The translations under genes were made by a program, and so were the position numbers. From assembly GCA_019096065.1 (NCBI GenBank), contig JAGUCH010000009.1:196001-260000 (forward strand): a DNA stretch of 64,000 nucleotides, in the 5' to 3' direction. This DNA comes from Paracyclopina nana. Lineage: Eukaryota; Arthropoda; Copepoda; Cyclopoida; Cyclopettidae. The notes under the pieces are model-generated. The model saw only the letters and a program-made list of their open reading frames with translations. It made no database searches and was not told where the DNA came from. Every line of letters starts with the position of its first letter. The stretch's first letter is position 1. Below, one piece after another: positions 55,906 through 64,000 of the stretch.

Positions 55906-56678
55906 AAAGCCTTTCTTGATTAAAATACGTCATTTCATGCATTATATCCGATACTTCTGAATACAATCGGCTTTAATTAGTTAGCATTGCTTTCACTTTA
56001 GTATGACCGATTATGAAAGATGCCAAAAGTGCTGTGGGTGTTTTTAATGAGAGTGATCTACAGTGACCCAGCCAGCCTTTTTTAAGGTCTTCTTTGACGA
56101 AAGCAGAGCACTGCTGCTAGTGGTGGTATACAACTGGTATACTAGTCTATATTTGGTATATTGTGGCATAAGGAGGAGAAGTTACCTAGCCAATATTGTG
56201 TTCTTCTCCTCAGTCGAAAAGCAGACCATAACCTGAATGCTGAAAGCAGAAGGAGAGTTTTCGCAGAAAAAGAAGAGCTGTTCTGCAAAAATGGTGAATA
56301 TCAATATGAGTGACTATGGCAGCAGAAGTAACATCATCAATTACCACAAGAACAACTGTTTGTGATCCACAACTGTGCATGTGGAAATTGGCAATTTTGA
56401 TGAGAAAGAAAAGGAGGAGAAGAGCAGTGCAACACTGAAAAGGCATAAATATTATGGCAGATATTTCAAAGTGGCCTCAAAATGGCTTTCTTACCTTTTG
56501 TTAGAGCCTTAAAAAAGGATATTACATCAATATTAAAAAAGATATTATCAAAATATTTATTAATTACTAAGAAATTGCCTTGATGTTATGGAAGATATTA
56601 TTTCACACAATATCACCACTTAATATGATTCTATGGCTTCAATAATATTTGTCATAATATCTGTCATAATATCTGTAG

Positions 56679-56916
56679 ATTTAGAGAAAGCTCTTCATTA
56701 TGATGTGAGATCACCAAATGATGAAGTGGCCCTAATCATGGCAAGCATAGCTGGCCTCTATGGAGGCTTCACTGCCAATCAAGAGGATGGCAGTGGAGGC
56801 CGCTCAGGATTCTTTCGAGGCTGGAGGTCATCGGTTGCCAATGACAAGAGCAGGGCTGACCACGTGCAGCAATACCAACAACAACAGCTACAGCAAATGG
56901 TCAACATAAATGATGA
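56679..56916 (+). CDS. Candidate exon A of a two-exon model
   Basis: An acceptor (AATATCTGTAG) opens a frame: LEKALHYDVRSPNDEVALIM, ASIAGLYGGFTANQEDGSGG, RSGFFRGWRSSVANDKSRAD, HVQQYQQQQLQQMVNIND, closing at GATGA|GTGAGA (phase 1 in, phase 2 out). It has a short hydrophobic Gly segment, a Gly/Arg-rich part and a Gln run. The frame is also open upstream to an ATG at 56,633, but that part is the repeat TCATAATATCTG and looks intronic. The family is not recognised. Confidence 0.45.
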
Positions 56917-57087
56917 GTGAGAAACTTTTGCTCGATAACAATCAGCTCAACTAGATTGTGTTAGGATTATTTGCTTATTTTTCATATACAATCTATAACA
57001 TCTAGATGGCCCCTCTCATGTGCCAGTCTCATGAAAGCACAAAAATGTGATTATTGAAGGTATAGCTGAGCAGGACTTTTACTACAG

Positions 57088-57271
57088 TGGAGCAACACAT
57101 GGCCATGTGTGTTGTAACATTGATGCTCTCTTTATTTTGGCCTCAGTGGGTGGCCTCGAGCAACAGCCGAGGTTGGCTGACAATATGGCTATTGGTTTCC
57201 TAGCTGTTGTCCACACTGGTGTAGTTCTAGAAGGATTAACCAACTTTGAAAATAACAAAAGTGAAAGCTGA
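57088..57271 (+). CDS. Candidate exon B (C-terminal) of the two-exon model
   Basis: The acceptor GACTTTTACTACAG restores the phase left by exon A (GA + T = Asp) across a 171-bp intron. The frame reads GATHGHVCCNIDALFILASV, GGLEQQPRLADNMAIGFLAV, VHTGVVLEGLTNFENNKSES and stops at a TGA. Two hydrophobic stretches (ALFILASVGGL and AIGFLAVVHTGVV) could be short membrane or buried helices. ASVGGLE echoes ASIAGLY in exon A. The product is unknown; N-terminal exons have not been found. Confidence 0.4.
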
Positions 57272-57317
57272 TCTTGGCTGATGATACATCAGCTCCAGAG
57301 TCCATCCAAGTAATCGA

Positions 57318-57578
57318 CTAGCTGAAGACGACTTGACATGACACGCATAAAGTGGAAAACCCTTTGCGTACTTTACATCCTCGATGGCTTGTAAAGCTGT
57401 TTTGCCAAAACACATCCCACTTGGAAGTCACTTCCCAGCATTTGGGTGCTGCTCTAATCTGCTTGGCAGCTTCCAAATCAGAGTGATATACGTGCAAGTT
57501 GTGAGCGATGGGCTTTTGCAAGCTAGTCCATATAGTGCTGGATTTCCTCATTTTATGAGGAGCGGGAAATTTTTCCAC
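57318..57578 (-). CDS. Candidate coding segment with an inverted paralogue
   Basis: The minus frame reads STIWTSLQKPIAHNLHVYHS, DLEAAKQIRAAPKCWEVTSK, WDVFWQNSFTSHRGCKVRKG. The part KWDVFWQNSFTSHRGCK matches IKWDVFFEKSFLSHEGCK on the plus strand at 57,895-57,948, with 12 of 17 residues shared and changes at many third positions. The plus frame over the same bases (57,384-57,620) also looks reasonable, but its counterpart in the second copy is interrupted by a stop. That favours the minus reading. Confidence 0.4.
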   Translation of the reverse strand: MEKFPAPHKMRKSSTIWTSLQKPIAHNLHVYHSDLEAAKQIRAAPKCWEVTSKWDVFWQNSFTSHRGCKVRKGFSTLCVSCQVVFS

Positions 57579-57888
57579 AACTGTTGTTTTGGCTTAAAAA
57601 AATATCTGCAGCAATACTAGGTCTTTTAACGAATGGCCTCCAGCTAGGAAACTGCTTCTACTCCTCGATGCTTTCAGTAGGCCTGAAAAAAGGAAGCGCC
57701 CTTTTCCCTTGCTCAAATGAAAGCAAAGAAAGTTGGAACATCATTTCATCGCTAACAGGGATATAAAATGGTTAGGAAAGTATAGTAAAGTGGCGGGGCT
57801 TTCCAAAGCCGTTCCAGCTCAATCCAAGCGTATCTCATCCGGATTTGGTCAGTTGATGGCAGATTTCTAAAGTTTCAATTGCTGTTAA

Positions 57889-57960
57889 GTGAACATCAAG
57901 TGGGATGTGTTTTTTGAAAAGAGCTTTCTAAGTCATGAAGGCTGTAAAATACTTTACGCA
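57889..57960 (+). pseudogene. Fragment related to the minus-strand 57.4-kb sequence
   Basis: About 75% identical over 55 bp to the reverse complement of 57,375-57,432, reading IKWDVFFEKSFLSHEGCKIL. A TAA lies in frame five codons upstream of the conserved part, so it is a fragment or an exon edge. It ends in ATACTTTACGCA, the TACTTTAC motif of the 36.4-36.7 kb repeat. Confidence 0.4.
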
Positions 57961-58173
57961 CACAATTTTAGCATCTCTTCAAATCTGTCCCTGGCAAGTT
58001 GCATGCACCATATTTACCCCCAGGCTCTCTTGGCTTTGAGCTACCAAAGCAAAAAAAAAAGTTGGTAAAATATAGAGTAGCATTTGTGAAACCTCTATGC
58101 ACGTTTGTTACAATTCAAGCCAAAGAAAGTTCTCTCTCATATCTTGGAGCAGTTCCACACCAAAGCAATCAAA

Positions 58174-58458
58174 TCAGGATGATGCATTGCCAAATGGTGT
58201 AGCAGTTTCTAGCACTTTGGTATTCCATTCACATGGAATGTACATAGACTGCACACTACCACTGTTTTGCACAAGAGACGAGTCATGGTCATAAAAATGT
58301 ACGTAATCGTCTTCTTTAATGGTGTATATGTACCAAATGGACCTCAGTGAAGAATTTTCATTTTGCCAGCCAGCTGCCTTGGCTGGAAAGCAATTGGAAT
58401 GGGACCAAAGGCCTGGAAAAATGACTTCTTTCTCTGACCATGTCGCAACATATTTCAT
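58174..58458 (-). CDS. Candidate ORF, 94 codons
   Basis: It starts at an ATG: MKYVATWSEKEVIFPGLWSH, SNCFPAKAAGWQNENSSLRS, IWYIYTIKEDDYVHFYDHDS, SLVQNSGSVQSMYIPCEWNT, KVLETATPFGNASS, then a stop. It is rich in aromatic residues (five Trp, nine Tyr/Phe) and free of low complexity, which is unusual for chance frames in this AT-rich window. A plus frame at 58,097-58,294 overlaps its 3' part. No signal peptide or membrane helix. The family is not recognised. Confidence 0.4.
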   Translation of the reverse strand: MKYVATWSEKEVIFPGLWSHSNCFPAKAAGWQNENSSLRSIWYIYTIKEDDYVHFYDHDSSLVQNSGSVQSMYIPCEWNTKVLETATPFGNASS

Positions 58459-59214
58459 CGAAACTGGTTTATGACTATTTTTACTTTACGTACCAGCCTG
58501 GGCTGTAAAGTAGACTTACGCCTTACTTTATTACTTCAATATTTAAGAAAATGGATTGCAAAATGTTAATTGTAAACCAATTTTTTGCAATATTAATACA
58601 CTATTTGCAAGAAAGCCAATAACTTTTAACTAACTTATGCAGTTTAAAGCTTTTTCACAAACCGGTCTATTAACTTTCAAAAAGTTTGTATTTTTTCAAC
58701 GGCTTAAAATTATTGATTAACTTGAAACTTTCAACCAAATAGCTTGATTTCAATGCATGGCTTAACTCTGTTTGTTATTCATTTAATTGACGCACTTTTT
58801 ATATTTTCATCTAAAATACGACATGGTCAATGGGTAAGGTCATATTTCAAGGCTTTTCCTCTCACTTCAATTGCTTTTCAACCCAAGCTGTTTGCTGGCA
58901 AAATGAAAATTCTTCACTCAAGTCCATTTGTTACAAGGACATTTGTAAAGAGAGCGATAAGAAAACATAAATACTCTCAGGGCTGGGCCAGGATTTTCTA
59001 AGGAGCTGAGAGAAATCCCTAAAGTAATAGCCAATTTGCACTTTTTGTGAAAAGGGGCAACCCAGTGTGGATAAAAAAGTCCTTTCTCGTCCAGGGAAAA
59101 GGGAAACCTGATGCTTAGCTTGCCTGGTAATATTGGGGGAACTTTCTACTTCATGTACAACTTTCTCTCTATTCTCAGCTGCTGCTCTCTATGTACAGAT
59201 ATACTAGAGTCTGA

Positions 59215-59882
59215 CCCGAAAAAAATGGCACAATTTGAAATCAATGGGTTTTCAACTGCATAGTGTGAACAATAATTTGTCAAAATATCGATGTGAAAAA
59301 CCTTTAGAAATTGCTTGAAAGCACAATTAGATTTTCTATTTCCATGCTATCAAGCCAATGTTGGCCAAAAAATGGGGAAACGTCAGTGAAAATTGGCTTG
59401 AATTTGCTTTTTGGTTGCGATTGCTTGGCAAAGTATCGTGTATTATGGACTCCATGTGAATTCACGTATTAGAGAGTGATCCAAGTTAAATGAAACCCAT
59501 TTTTGATTTGATTCCAATATTAATATTATTATTAATATTAATTCCAATACGTAATATTAATTCCATTCAAAAGGGACCATGTTTAGCTTCATATTTTTAT
59601 TTTTGCGATATTTTGTCAAAATATTATTGTGGAAAACCATTGGAAATAGCTTGAAAGCACAATAAGGTTTTCTGATCTTACACATTTAAGCCAATTGGGG
59701 CCAACAAATGGGAAAAAGCGGATGGAAAATGGCTTAATATTGCTTTTTGTAAGCAATCATTTGCCAAAATATCACATAAAATATCTCATGCCATGTTATT
59801 CATAAATTAACAAATTCTTAGTTTAAAAGTAGCTGAACTTAGCAGAAATAAGGCTGTGGCATTTTTTTAGGATCAGACTCTA
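59215..59882. mobile_element. 668-bp element with about 28-bp terminal inverted repeats
   Basis: Left TAGAGTCTGACCCGAAAAAA followed by ATGGCACA. The inverted right end reads TAGAGTCTGATCCTAAAAAA followed by ATGCCACA, about 25 of 28 bases matching. A third end lies at 10,915. The interior contains two GTTCATCTG-family elements (about 59,250-59,470 and 59,600-59,840, both minus) and no transposase frame. It is either a non-autonomous transposon that received insertions or a composite unit moved by its outer ends. Confidence 0.6.
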
Positions 59883-60844
59883 CGAAGGTCGAAAAAGGCT
59901 GCAATGAAAAATGATTTGTAAACAAACCTTTTTTGGCCAGTCTCACTGAAACAAACTCAGATGATTGCGTGACTCACAATTAGACATTAGTCTATTTTCT
60001 GCCCTTTGCCAAAGGGCCCGGTTCACCTTCTCTCCCCTCATTGTCCTATTTTTCAATATAAAACAATGAGGTCTCATTGAAGATTTGTTTGGCAACAACA
60101 TGTTGATTTCACATAAAAAGTGACTCCCAATACAAAAAAACATCATTAAATATGTATAAACTAAAAGACCGAAAAGCGATACTTAAATTCATTAGTTTTT
60201 TTATGACATTTAATATTATTTACCTTATTTTATTTTGATAATCTGACCTTATGAAATATGAAACATTATTAAATAATTTATCTTGTCGAATATTTTTCAT
60301 AAATACGAAGTTATAAAATTGTTCGTTGTCTTTATGATAAAGTTAAAAGTTATGAATTATTTTTACAAAAACAAAAAAGGTCAATATAAAAGTTAATAAA
60401 CTCAAAAGTTATTGAAATATTTCAAATTAACTGCTAAAATAATTTAAACAAATCAAGTCTCATTTGTCATTTATTTGGCATTCCAATGTTAATTTTGCAT
60501 AAAAAGTGACCAATTGAACAAAAAATTGGAAAAACATTTTTTTGGCGCTGTTGCCATTGGCTCTGTTGGCAAGGTGCAACTTTCTAAAAAAAGGCTAAAA
60601 ATAGCTTTTAGGCTCTCTGCTAATAAGCTAAATGAAAGAAAATCTTCATGTTATGAATAATTGGCATATTTTCCCAATGGAGCAGCCGAGCATGCGAGGT
60701 CACATATTAAACGACACACGCTATGAAATCTCTGCGGATTCATAAGTTGTCAATTGGCGTTTTGTGTGGGCTTTTCATTTAGAGCGGAGCGGAGCGCGCA
60801 CGCGGAGGCTTTTCTTAAAGTTTGCCATATTATTCTTTTCGAGT
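59883..60844. other. AT-rich stretch, no gene
   Basis: An isolated end motif GGGCCCGGTTCACCTTCTC occurs near 60,016. Poly-A/T-rich sequence follows to 60,520, including a partial repeat of GTCTCATTnnnnATTTnTTTGGCA and CATAAAAAGTGAC at about 60,070-60,125 and about 60,458-60,512. Confidence 0.45.
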
Positions 60845-61660
60845 CCATATTTGCAAAACTTTTCAAGGTCTTGGCCATGTTCGATATTTTTGCCAAATAT
60901 TTCCCTAAAAGAGCACATTCAAGCCATTTCCTATAGATTGTTTCACATTTTTTGGCACAAATCTGCTTGATTGTGGCACAAAAGTCAATCTCATTGCACT
61001 TTCAAGCAATTTTTAGTGGTTTTCCACATTGAGATTTTGGCAATCCTATGTTTTCAAAACGTTTCAAGATCTAGGCCATGTTCGATATTTTTGCCAAATA
61101 TTTCCCTAAAACAGCACATTCAAGCCATTTCCTATAGATTGTTTCACATTTTTGGGCACAAATCTGCTTGATTGCAGCACAAAAGTCAATCTCATTGCAC
61201 TTTCAAGCAATTTTTAGTGGTTTTCCTCATCGCGATTTTGGCAATCCTATGTTTTCAAAACGTTTCGAGATCTAGGCCATGTTCGATATTTTTGCCAAAA
61301 AGTTCCCTAAAACAGCACATTCAAGCCATTTCCTAAAGATTGTTTCACATTTTTTGGCAGAAATCTGCTTGATTGTGGCACAAAAGTCAATCTCATTGCA
61401 CTTTCAAGCAATTTTTAGTGGTTTTCCACATTGAGATTTTGGCAATCCTATGTTTTCAAAACGTTTCAAGATCTAGGCCATGTTCGATATTTTTGCCAAA
61501 TATTTCCCTAAAACAGCACATTCAAGCCATTTCCTAAAGATTGTTTCACATTTTTTGGCACAAATCTGCTTGATTGCAGCACTAAAGTCAATCTCATTGC
61601 ACTTTCAAGCAATTTTTTGTGGTTTTCCTTTTCACGATATTCGCAAAATTTCTCCATAAT
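60845..61660 (+). repeat. Tandem array of GTTCATCTG-type core, 201 bp unit, four copies
   Basis: GGCCATGTTCGATATTTTTG recurs at 60,872, 61,074, 61,275 and 61,476. Each unit has the standard plus core (CACATTTTTTGGCACAAATC, GCACTTTCAAGCAATTTTTA) joined by GGCAATCCTATGTTTTCAAA. Units are over 95% alike. Repeated frames such as RLFHIFGHKSA are by-products. Confidence 0.9.
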
Positions 61661-61663
61661 AAG

Positions 61664-61880
61664 TAGCTGAAGGCCTAGCTCAACTCATCCAAAATATTCA
61701 CTATCGCTTAAAAATAAACAGCAAAAGCAAGCCGGTTAATTTTCGGCTTTCCCACATTTTTGGCCAAAATCGGCCTAAATGTAAGCATCCGGAAAATCAT
61801 GTTGTGCTTTCCAGCAGATTGGAAAGATTTTCCACATGTATATTTTGCCAGAATAATAAGGCTCAGGCTCTGCTCGATTG
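61664..61880 (+). mobile_element. GTTCATCTG element next to the array
   Basis: It begins AGGCCTAGCTCAACTCATCC, with the interior CACATTTTTGGCCAAAATCG and GTGCTTTCCAGCAGATTGGA. The right end is a weak AGGCTCAGGCTCTGCTCGA. It is more diverged from the adjacent array units than they are from each other. Confidence 0.55.
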
Positions 61881-62004
61881 ACCCAAGGCTCTTCCAGTTT
61901 GGACGTCTAACTTTTTTAAGTAGTCAAGGAGCAAAAGTCGGGGAATAGAAAGCTTTAGCGGCGAGCCCAGAAAGCTTTCTGACAGGTGCTTGTTGTACAG
62001 TAAT

Positions 62005-62165
62005 AGCGCTATATAGCGCTGCTGCTGCTGCAGTTGCGAGGCCGCGCTAGCTTAAGAAGGAGGAGAGGCCGCGCTGAGCTGCGACCTCACTGAGCCACTA
62101 CTGCAATGACTGCAAAGTGTTCACTACGCCACCACCCGGCGAAAGCACGTCGGGGGAAGAGGCCT
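62005..62165. other. GC islet with perfect 16-bp palindrome
   Basis: AGCGCTATATAGCGCT (62,005-62,020) is fully self-complementary and is followed by a GCTGCTGCTGCTGC tract and GAGGCCGCG repeats. The minus strand reads ELPFEKGLFPRRAFAGWWRS, then a stop after 31 codons. It is either an exon or a promoter-like GC island; no splice pair was found. Confidence 0.35.
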
Positions 62166-62179
62166 TTTTCAAATGGCAG

Positions 62180-62960
62180 CTCAAATTTGAAATTTGAAAT
62201 TTGAAAGGGCCCAATTTGATGAAGACTAGCTTTAATTTGATGTGAATGAGCTCAAAGTTTGGTCTTAAATTGGCTCAAATTTTGATTTGAATGAGCTCAA
62301 AATTTGATTTGCATGAGCTCAAAATTTGATTTGCATGAGTTTGAATTTGACTTGAATGAGATCAAAATTTGGTTTGAATACAATCAAATTTATATTTGAA
62401 TGAGTTCAAATTTTGATTTGAAGCAGTTAAAATTTAATTTGATTGAGTTTGAATTTGATTTGATCTAAACCAATTCAAATTTGATTTGAATGAGATTGAA
62501 TTTGATTTGAACCAGTTCAAATTAGATTTGAATGAGCTTAAATTAGATTTAACTGGCGCAAATTTGATTTGAATTGGTTAGTATTTTGTTTTGTTTTGAA
62601 TGTTGTTTCAGTGTTGTTGAATGTTTTTTAATTTGATTTGAAGGAGCTAGAATTTGATTTGAGTGAGCTAGAGTTTGAAAAGAAGGAGCTCAACATTTGA
62701 TTTGAAGGAGCTCTTGCATGAATCCATGGGTTCGTAATTTCTTTGAATCAGCTTTAATTTGACTTGTAATGGCCTCTAATTTGATTCATATCTCAAACTA
62801 GAGCTTAAATTTGATTTCACAAGTGTGATAATTAATATGATTGAAATTAATTCAATTATGAGAGTAACATTGCTCGCTTGAATGAGCTGTATTTGAGCTC
62901 AATTAGTGATGTTTGATTTAAGGAGTTACATTTGATTTTGAGTGAGCCATATTTGATGAA
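62180..62960. repeat. Degenerate array, unit about 20-26 bp (AATTTGATTTGAATGAGCTC)
   Basis: About 30 loose units. Spacing and sequence wander, and there is only a short near-identical run at 62,285-62,340 (GAGCTCAAAATTTGATTTGC). The array decays on both sides. Confidence 0.8.
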
Positions 62961-63100
62961 AATGATCCAGCTCAAATGGGACATTTTGAGGTGTCCTTTT
63001 GCCACCAAGTGGAAAGGTGCACCTCTGAGAAGGAGTAAGGCAGTTCAGTTATGGGACAACAGCGGCTTCAGCTAGGCCATTGCAACTGAAAACCATCTAA

Positions 63101-63259
63101 GTGTGTATTATTGCAAGTGCATGGTGTGAAAATCAAGATGTGGTGGCCTCTAAGGCCTCCTCGACTACGACATCAATTGAGGCTGTTGCTCCTAAGGAAG
63201 AGAGGAGAGGCTGTGATGATTATACAAAAGTATCGTTGTTCCTAAGTCAGTCAGGTTGA
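63101..63259 (+). CDS. Candidate internal exon
   Basis: The frame is open from a TAA at 63,098 to a TGA at 63,257: ASAWCENQDVVASKASSTTT, SIEAVAPKEERRGCDDYTKV, SLFLSQSG. A possible acceptor is TGTATTATTGCAAG, and TCAG|GTTGAG would be a fair donor. G/C-ending codons dominate the middle (GCC TCT AAG GCC TCC TCG). There is no ATG in frame, as for an internal exon. It contains the GCC-rich islet GCCTCTAAGGCCTCCTCG. The product is unknown. Confidence 0.35.
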   Translation: MCIIASAWCENQDVVASKASSTTTSIEAVAPKEERRGCDDYTKVSLFLSQSG

Positions 63260-63319
63260 GGAGTCGACAAAGTGAAAACAATCCTAGCCACTCTCACACC
63301 TCATCATCTTGGTTGGCTT

Positions 63320-63514
63320 TTAGTTCAGCAAGGTTTGCTTCAAGTTCAGTGGTTTGTAAATAGCAATTATTTGCTTGGCGTCAAACGTGTGTGTCGCTTT
63401 GTGAGAATGTTTAGACAGTAGAAATGTTACTGTGCTCCCACGTTTATGTTTAAATGCCATTCGCATACAACCGCAAAAGCAAAAAGTAAAGCAAAGGTGA
63501 AACAAGCTAAGCAA
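63320..63514 (-). pseudogene. Coding fragment, inverted partner of 63.7-63.9 kb
   Basis: The minus frame contains AFKHKRG and, 33 codons later, YKPLNLKQTLLN before a stop. The plus-strand frame at 63,712-63,909 contains AFKH and YKPLNLEQTLLN in the same order, 25 codons apart. DNA identity is high over 63,324-63,359 and weaker on both sides. Confidence 0.4.
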
Positions 63515-63711
63515 ATGCTTAACATTTGAAGCAAATCAGCTGCTTCATTTTGATGATTAGCAACGTAAGCAATGCTAACCAGTTATGTCACTCAACATTT
63601 AAAAGAGGCAGCTGCTTTGCTTCAAGCAATGAGCATTTGCTGAGCTTTTTTTACCTTTTGGCACCAATATGAGAAATTGAGTATGATACTTAACATGCAC
63701 TACTTAAGTGT

Positions 63712-63909
63712 TTGAATGTAAACTGGCCATCGGCATTCAAACATCAGAGTCAATTCATAAAAAAGCATTTGACGCCAATTGAAGTTGTTGTACACAATTG
63801 TTCTTACAAACCACTGAACTTGGAACAAACCTTGCTGAACCTCTTAGCAACCTGGATGATCCAAGATGAGAATTGGCTAATTGAATCGAAAGAACATGAG
63901 ATCACATGA
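63712..63909 (+). CDS. Coding fragment, inverted partner of 63.3-63.5 kb
   Basis: It reads NWPSAFKHQSQFIKKHLTPI, EVVVHNCSYKPLNLEQTLLN, LLATWMIQDENWLIESKEHE, then a stop. The core shared with the inverted copy preserves the reading frame, with a Lys/Glu change. The downstream half has ordinary composition (two Trp). It could be a degraded gene duplicate or part of a mobile element whose ends were not found. The family is unknown. Confidence 0.35.
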   Translation: MNVNWPSAFKHQSQFIKKHLTPIEVVVHNCSYKPLNLEQTLLNLLATWMIQDENWLIESKEHEIT

Positions 63910-64000
63910 GAATGTGAATTACACGACATCCTCCTCATTTCCTCTGGTAGACTTCATTTCAAGGTGGAGGCTGCGAGAGCAGAGAAGAGGCCACCACTCT

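Noticed and set aside
60754-61171. Repeated frames ending RLFHIFGHKSA
   Set aside because: They follow the 201-bp tandem unit derived from a mobile-element core.

Overview
This is a stretch of eukaryotic nuclear DNA. It is strongly AT-rich, has no operons and is dominated by repeats. There are no long open reading frames. The only convincing coding signal is short, GC-richer islets with intron-type boundaries (GTGAGT, GTAAGA and GTATGT donors; pyrimidine-AG acceptors). The lineage cannot be fixed from the sequence. One weak clue points to an animal: four candidate retroelement primer-binding sites match the animal-type tRNA-Lys(CUU) 3' end (CACGTTGGGCGCCA), as I remember that tRNA. No gene here was recognised as a named family.

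Three layers make up most of the window. (1) A very abundant family of short, near-palindromic elements, probably non-autonomous DNA transposons (MITE-like), usually 200-230 bp. The ends resemble AGGCCCTGTTCATCTGC and its inverse, with a conserved core (CACATTTTTTGGCCAAAA, and GCACTTTCAAGCAATTT). About 40 copies or fragments occur in both orientations, as singles, 92-122 bp deletion forms and tandem arrays (40.7-41.6, 50.8-51.5 and 60.8-61.7 kb). (2) About 20 tandem arrays with units from 14 to about 480 bp, many with a clean core and decaying edges. The largest, 37.0-40.3 kb, is a higher-order satellite of 314-bp units in which two unit types alternate. (3) Individual mobile elements: an approximately 885-bp insertion at 13.2-14.1 kb carrying a 73-bp hairpin and a tRNA-like segment; a 668-bp element with about 28-bp terminal inverted repeats at 59.2-59.9 kb; and a cluster of small LTR-plus-primer-binding-site units at 45.5-46.8 kb.

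Layout: 1-13 kb, inverted-repeat elements in AT-rich DNA with a few arrays. 13-14 kb, the hairpin/tRNA-like insertion. 14-21 kb, tandem arrays. 21-31 kb, mixed, with candidate exons at 22.4, 26.7, 29.9 and 30.6 kb. 32-42.5 kb, satellite country built largely on AAGTCCACTT-like motifs, with one well-bounded small exon at 36.8 kb. 43.5-46.8 kb, fewer arrays, candidate exons and the retroelement cluster. 47-51.5 kb, mostly featureless. 51.6-58.5 kb, the most gene-like part, with candidate exons on both strands and one phase-compatible two-exon model (56.7-57.3 kb). 59-64 kb, more mobile elements and arrays, a candidate exon at 63.1 kb and an inverted pair of related coding fragments at 63.3 and 63.8 kb.

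All coding calls rest on reading-frame texture, splice-site fit and, in two cases, amino-acid similarity between inverted copies. Many GC-rich islets read as plausible peptide in more than one frame because of repeated GAGGCC/GAGGCTG motifs, so strand is uncertain where stated. Element edges are accurate to roughly 5-20 bp.
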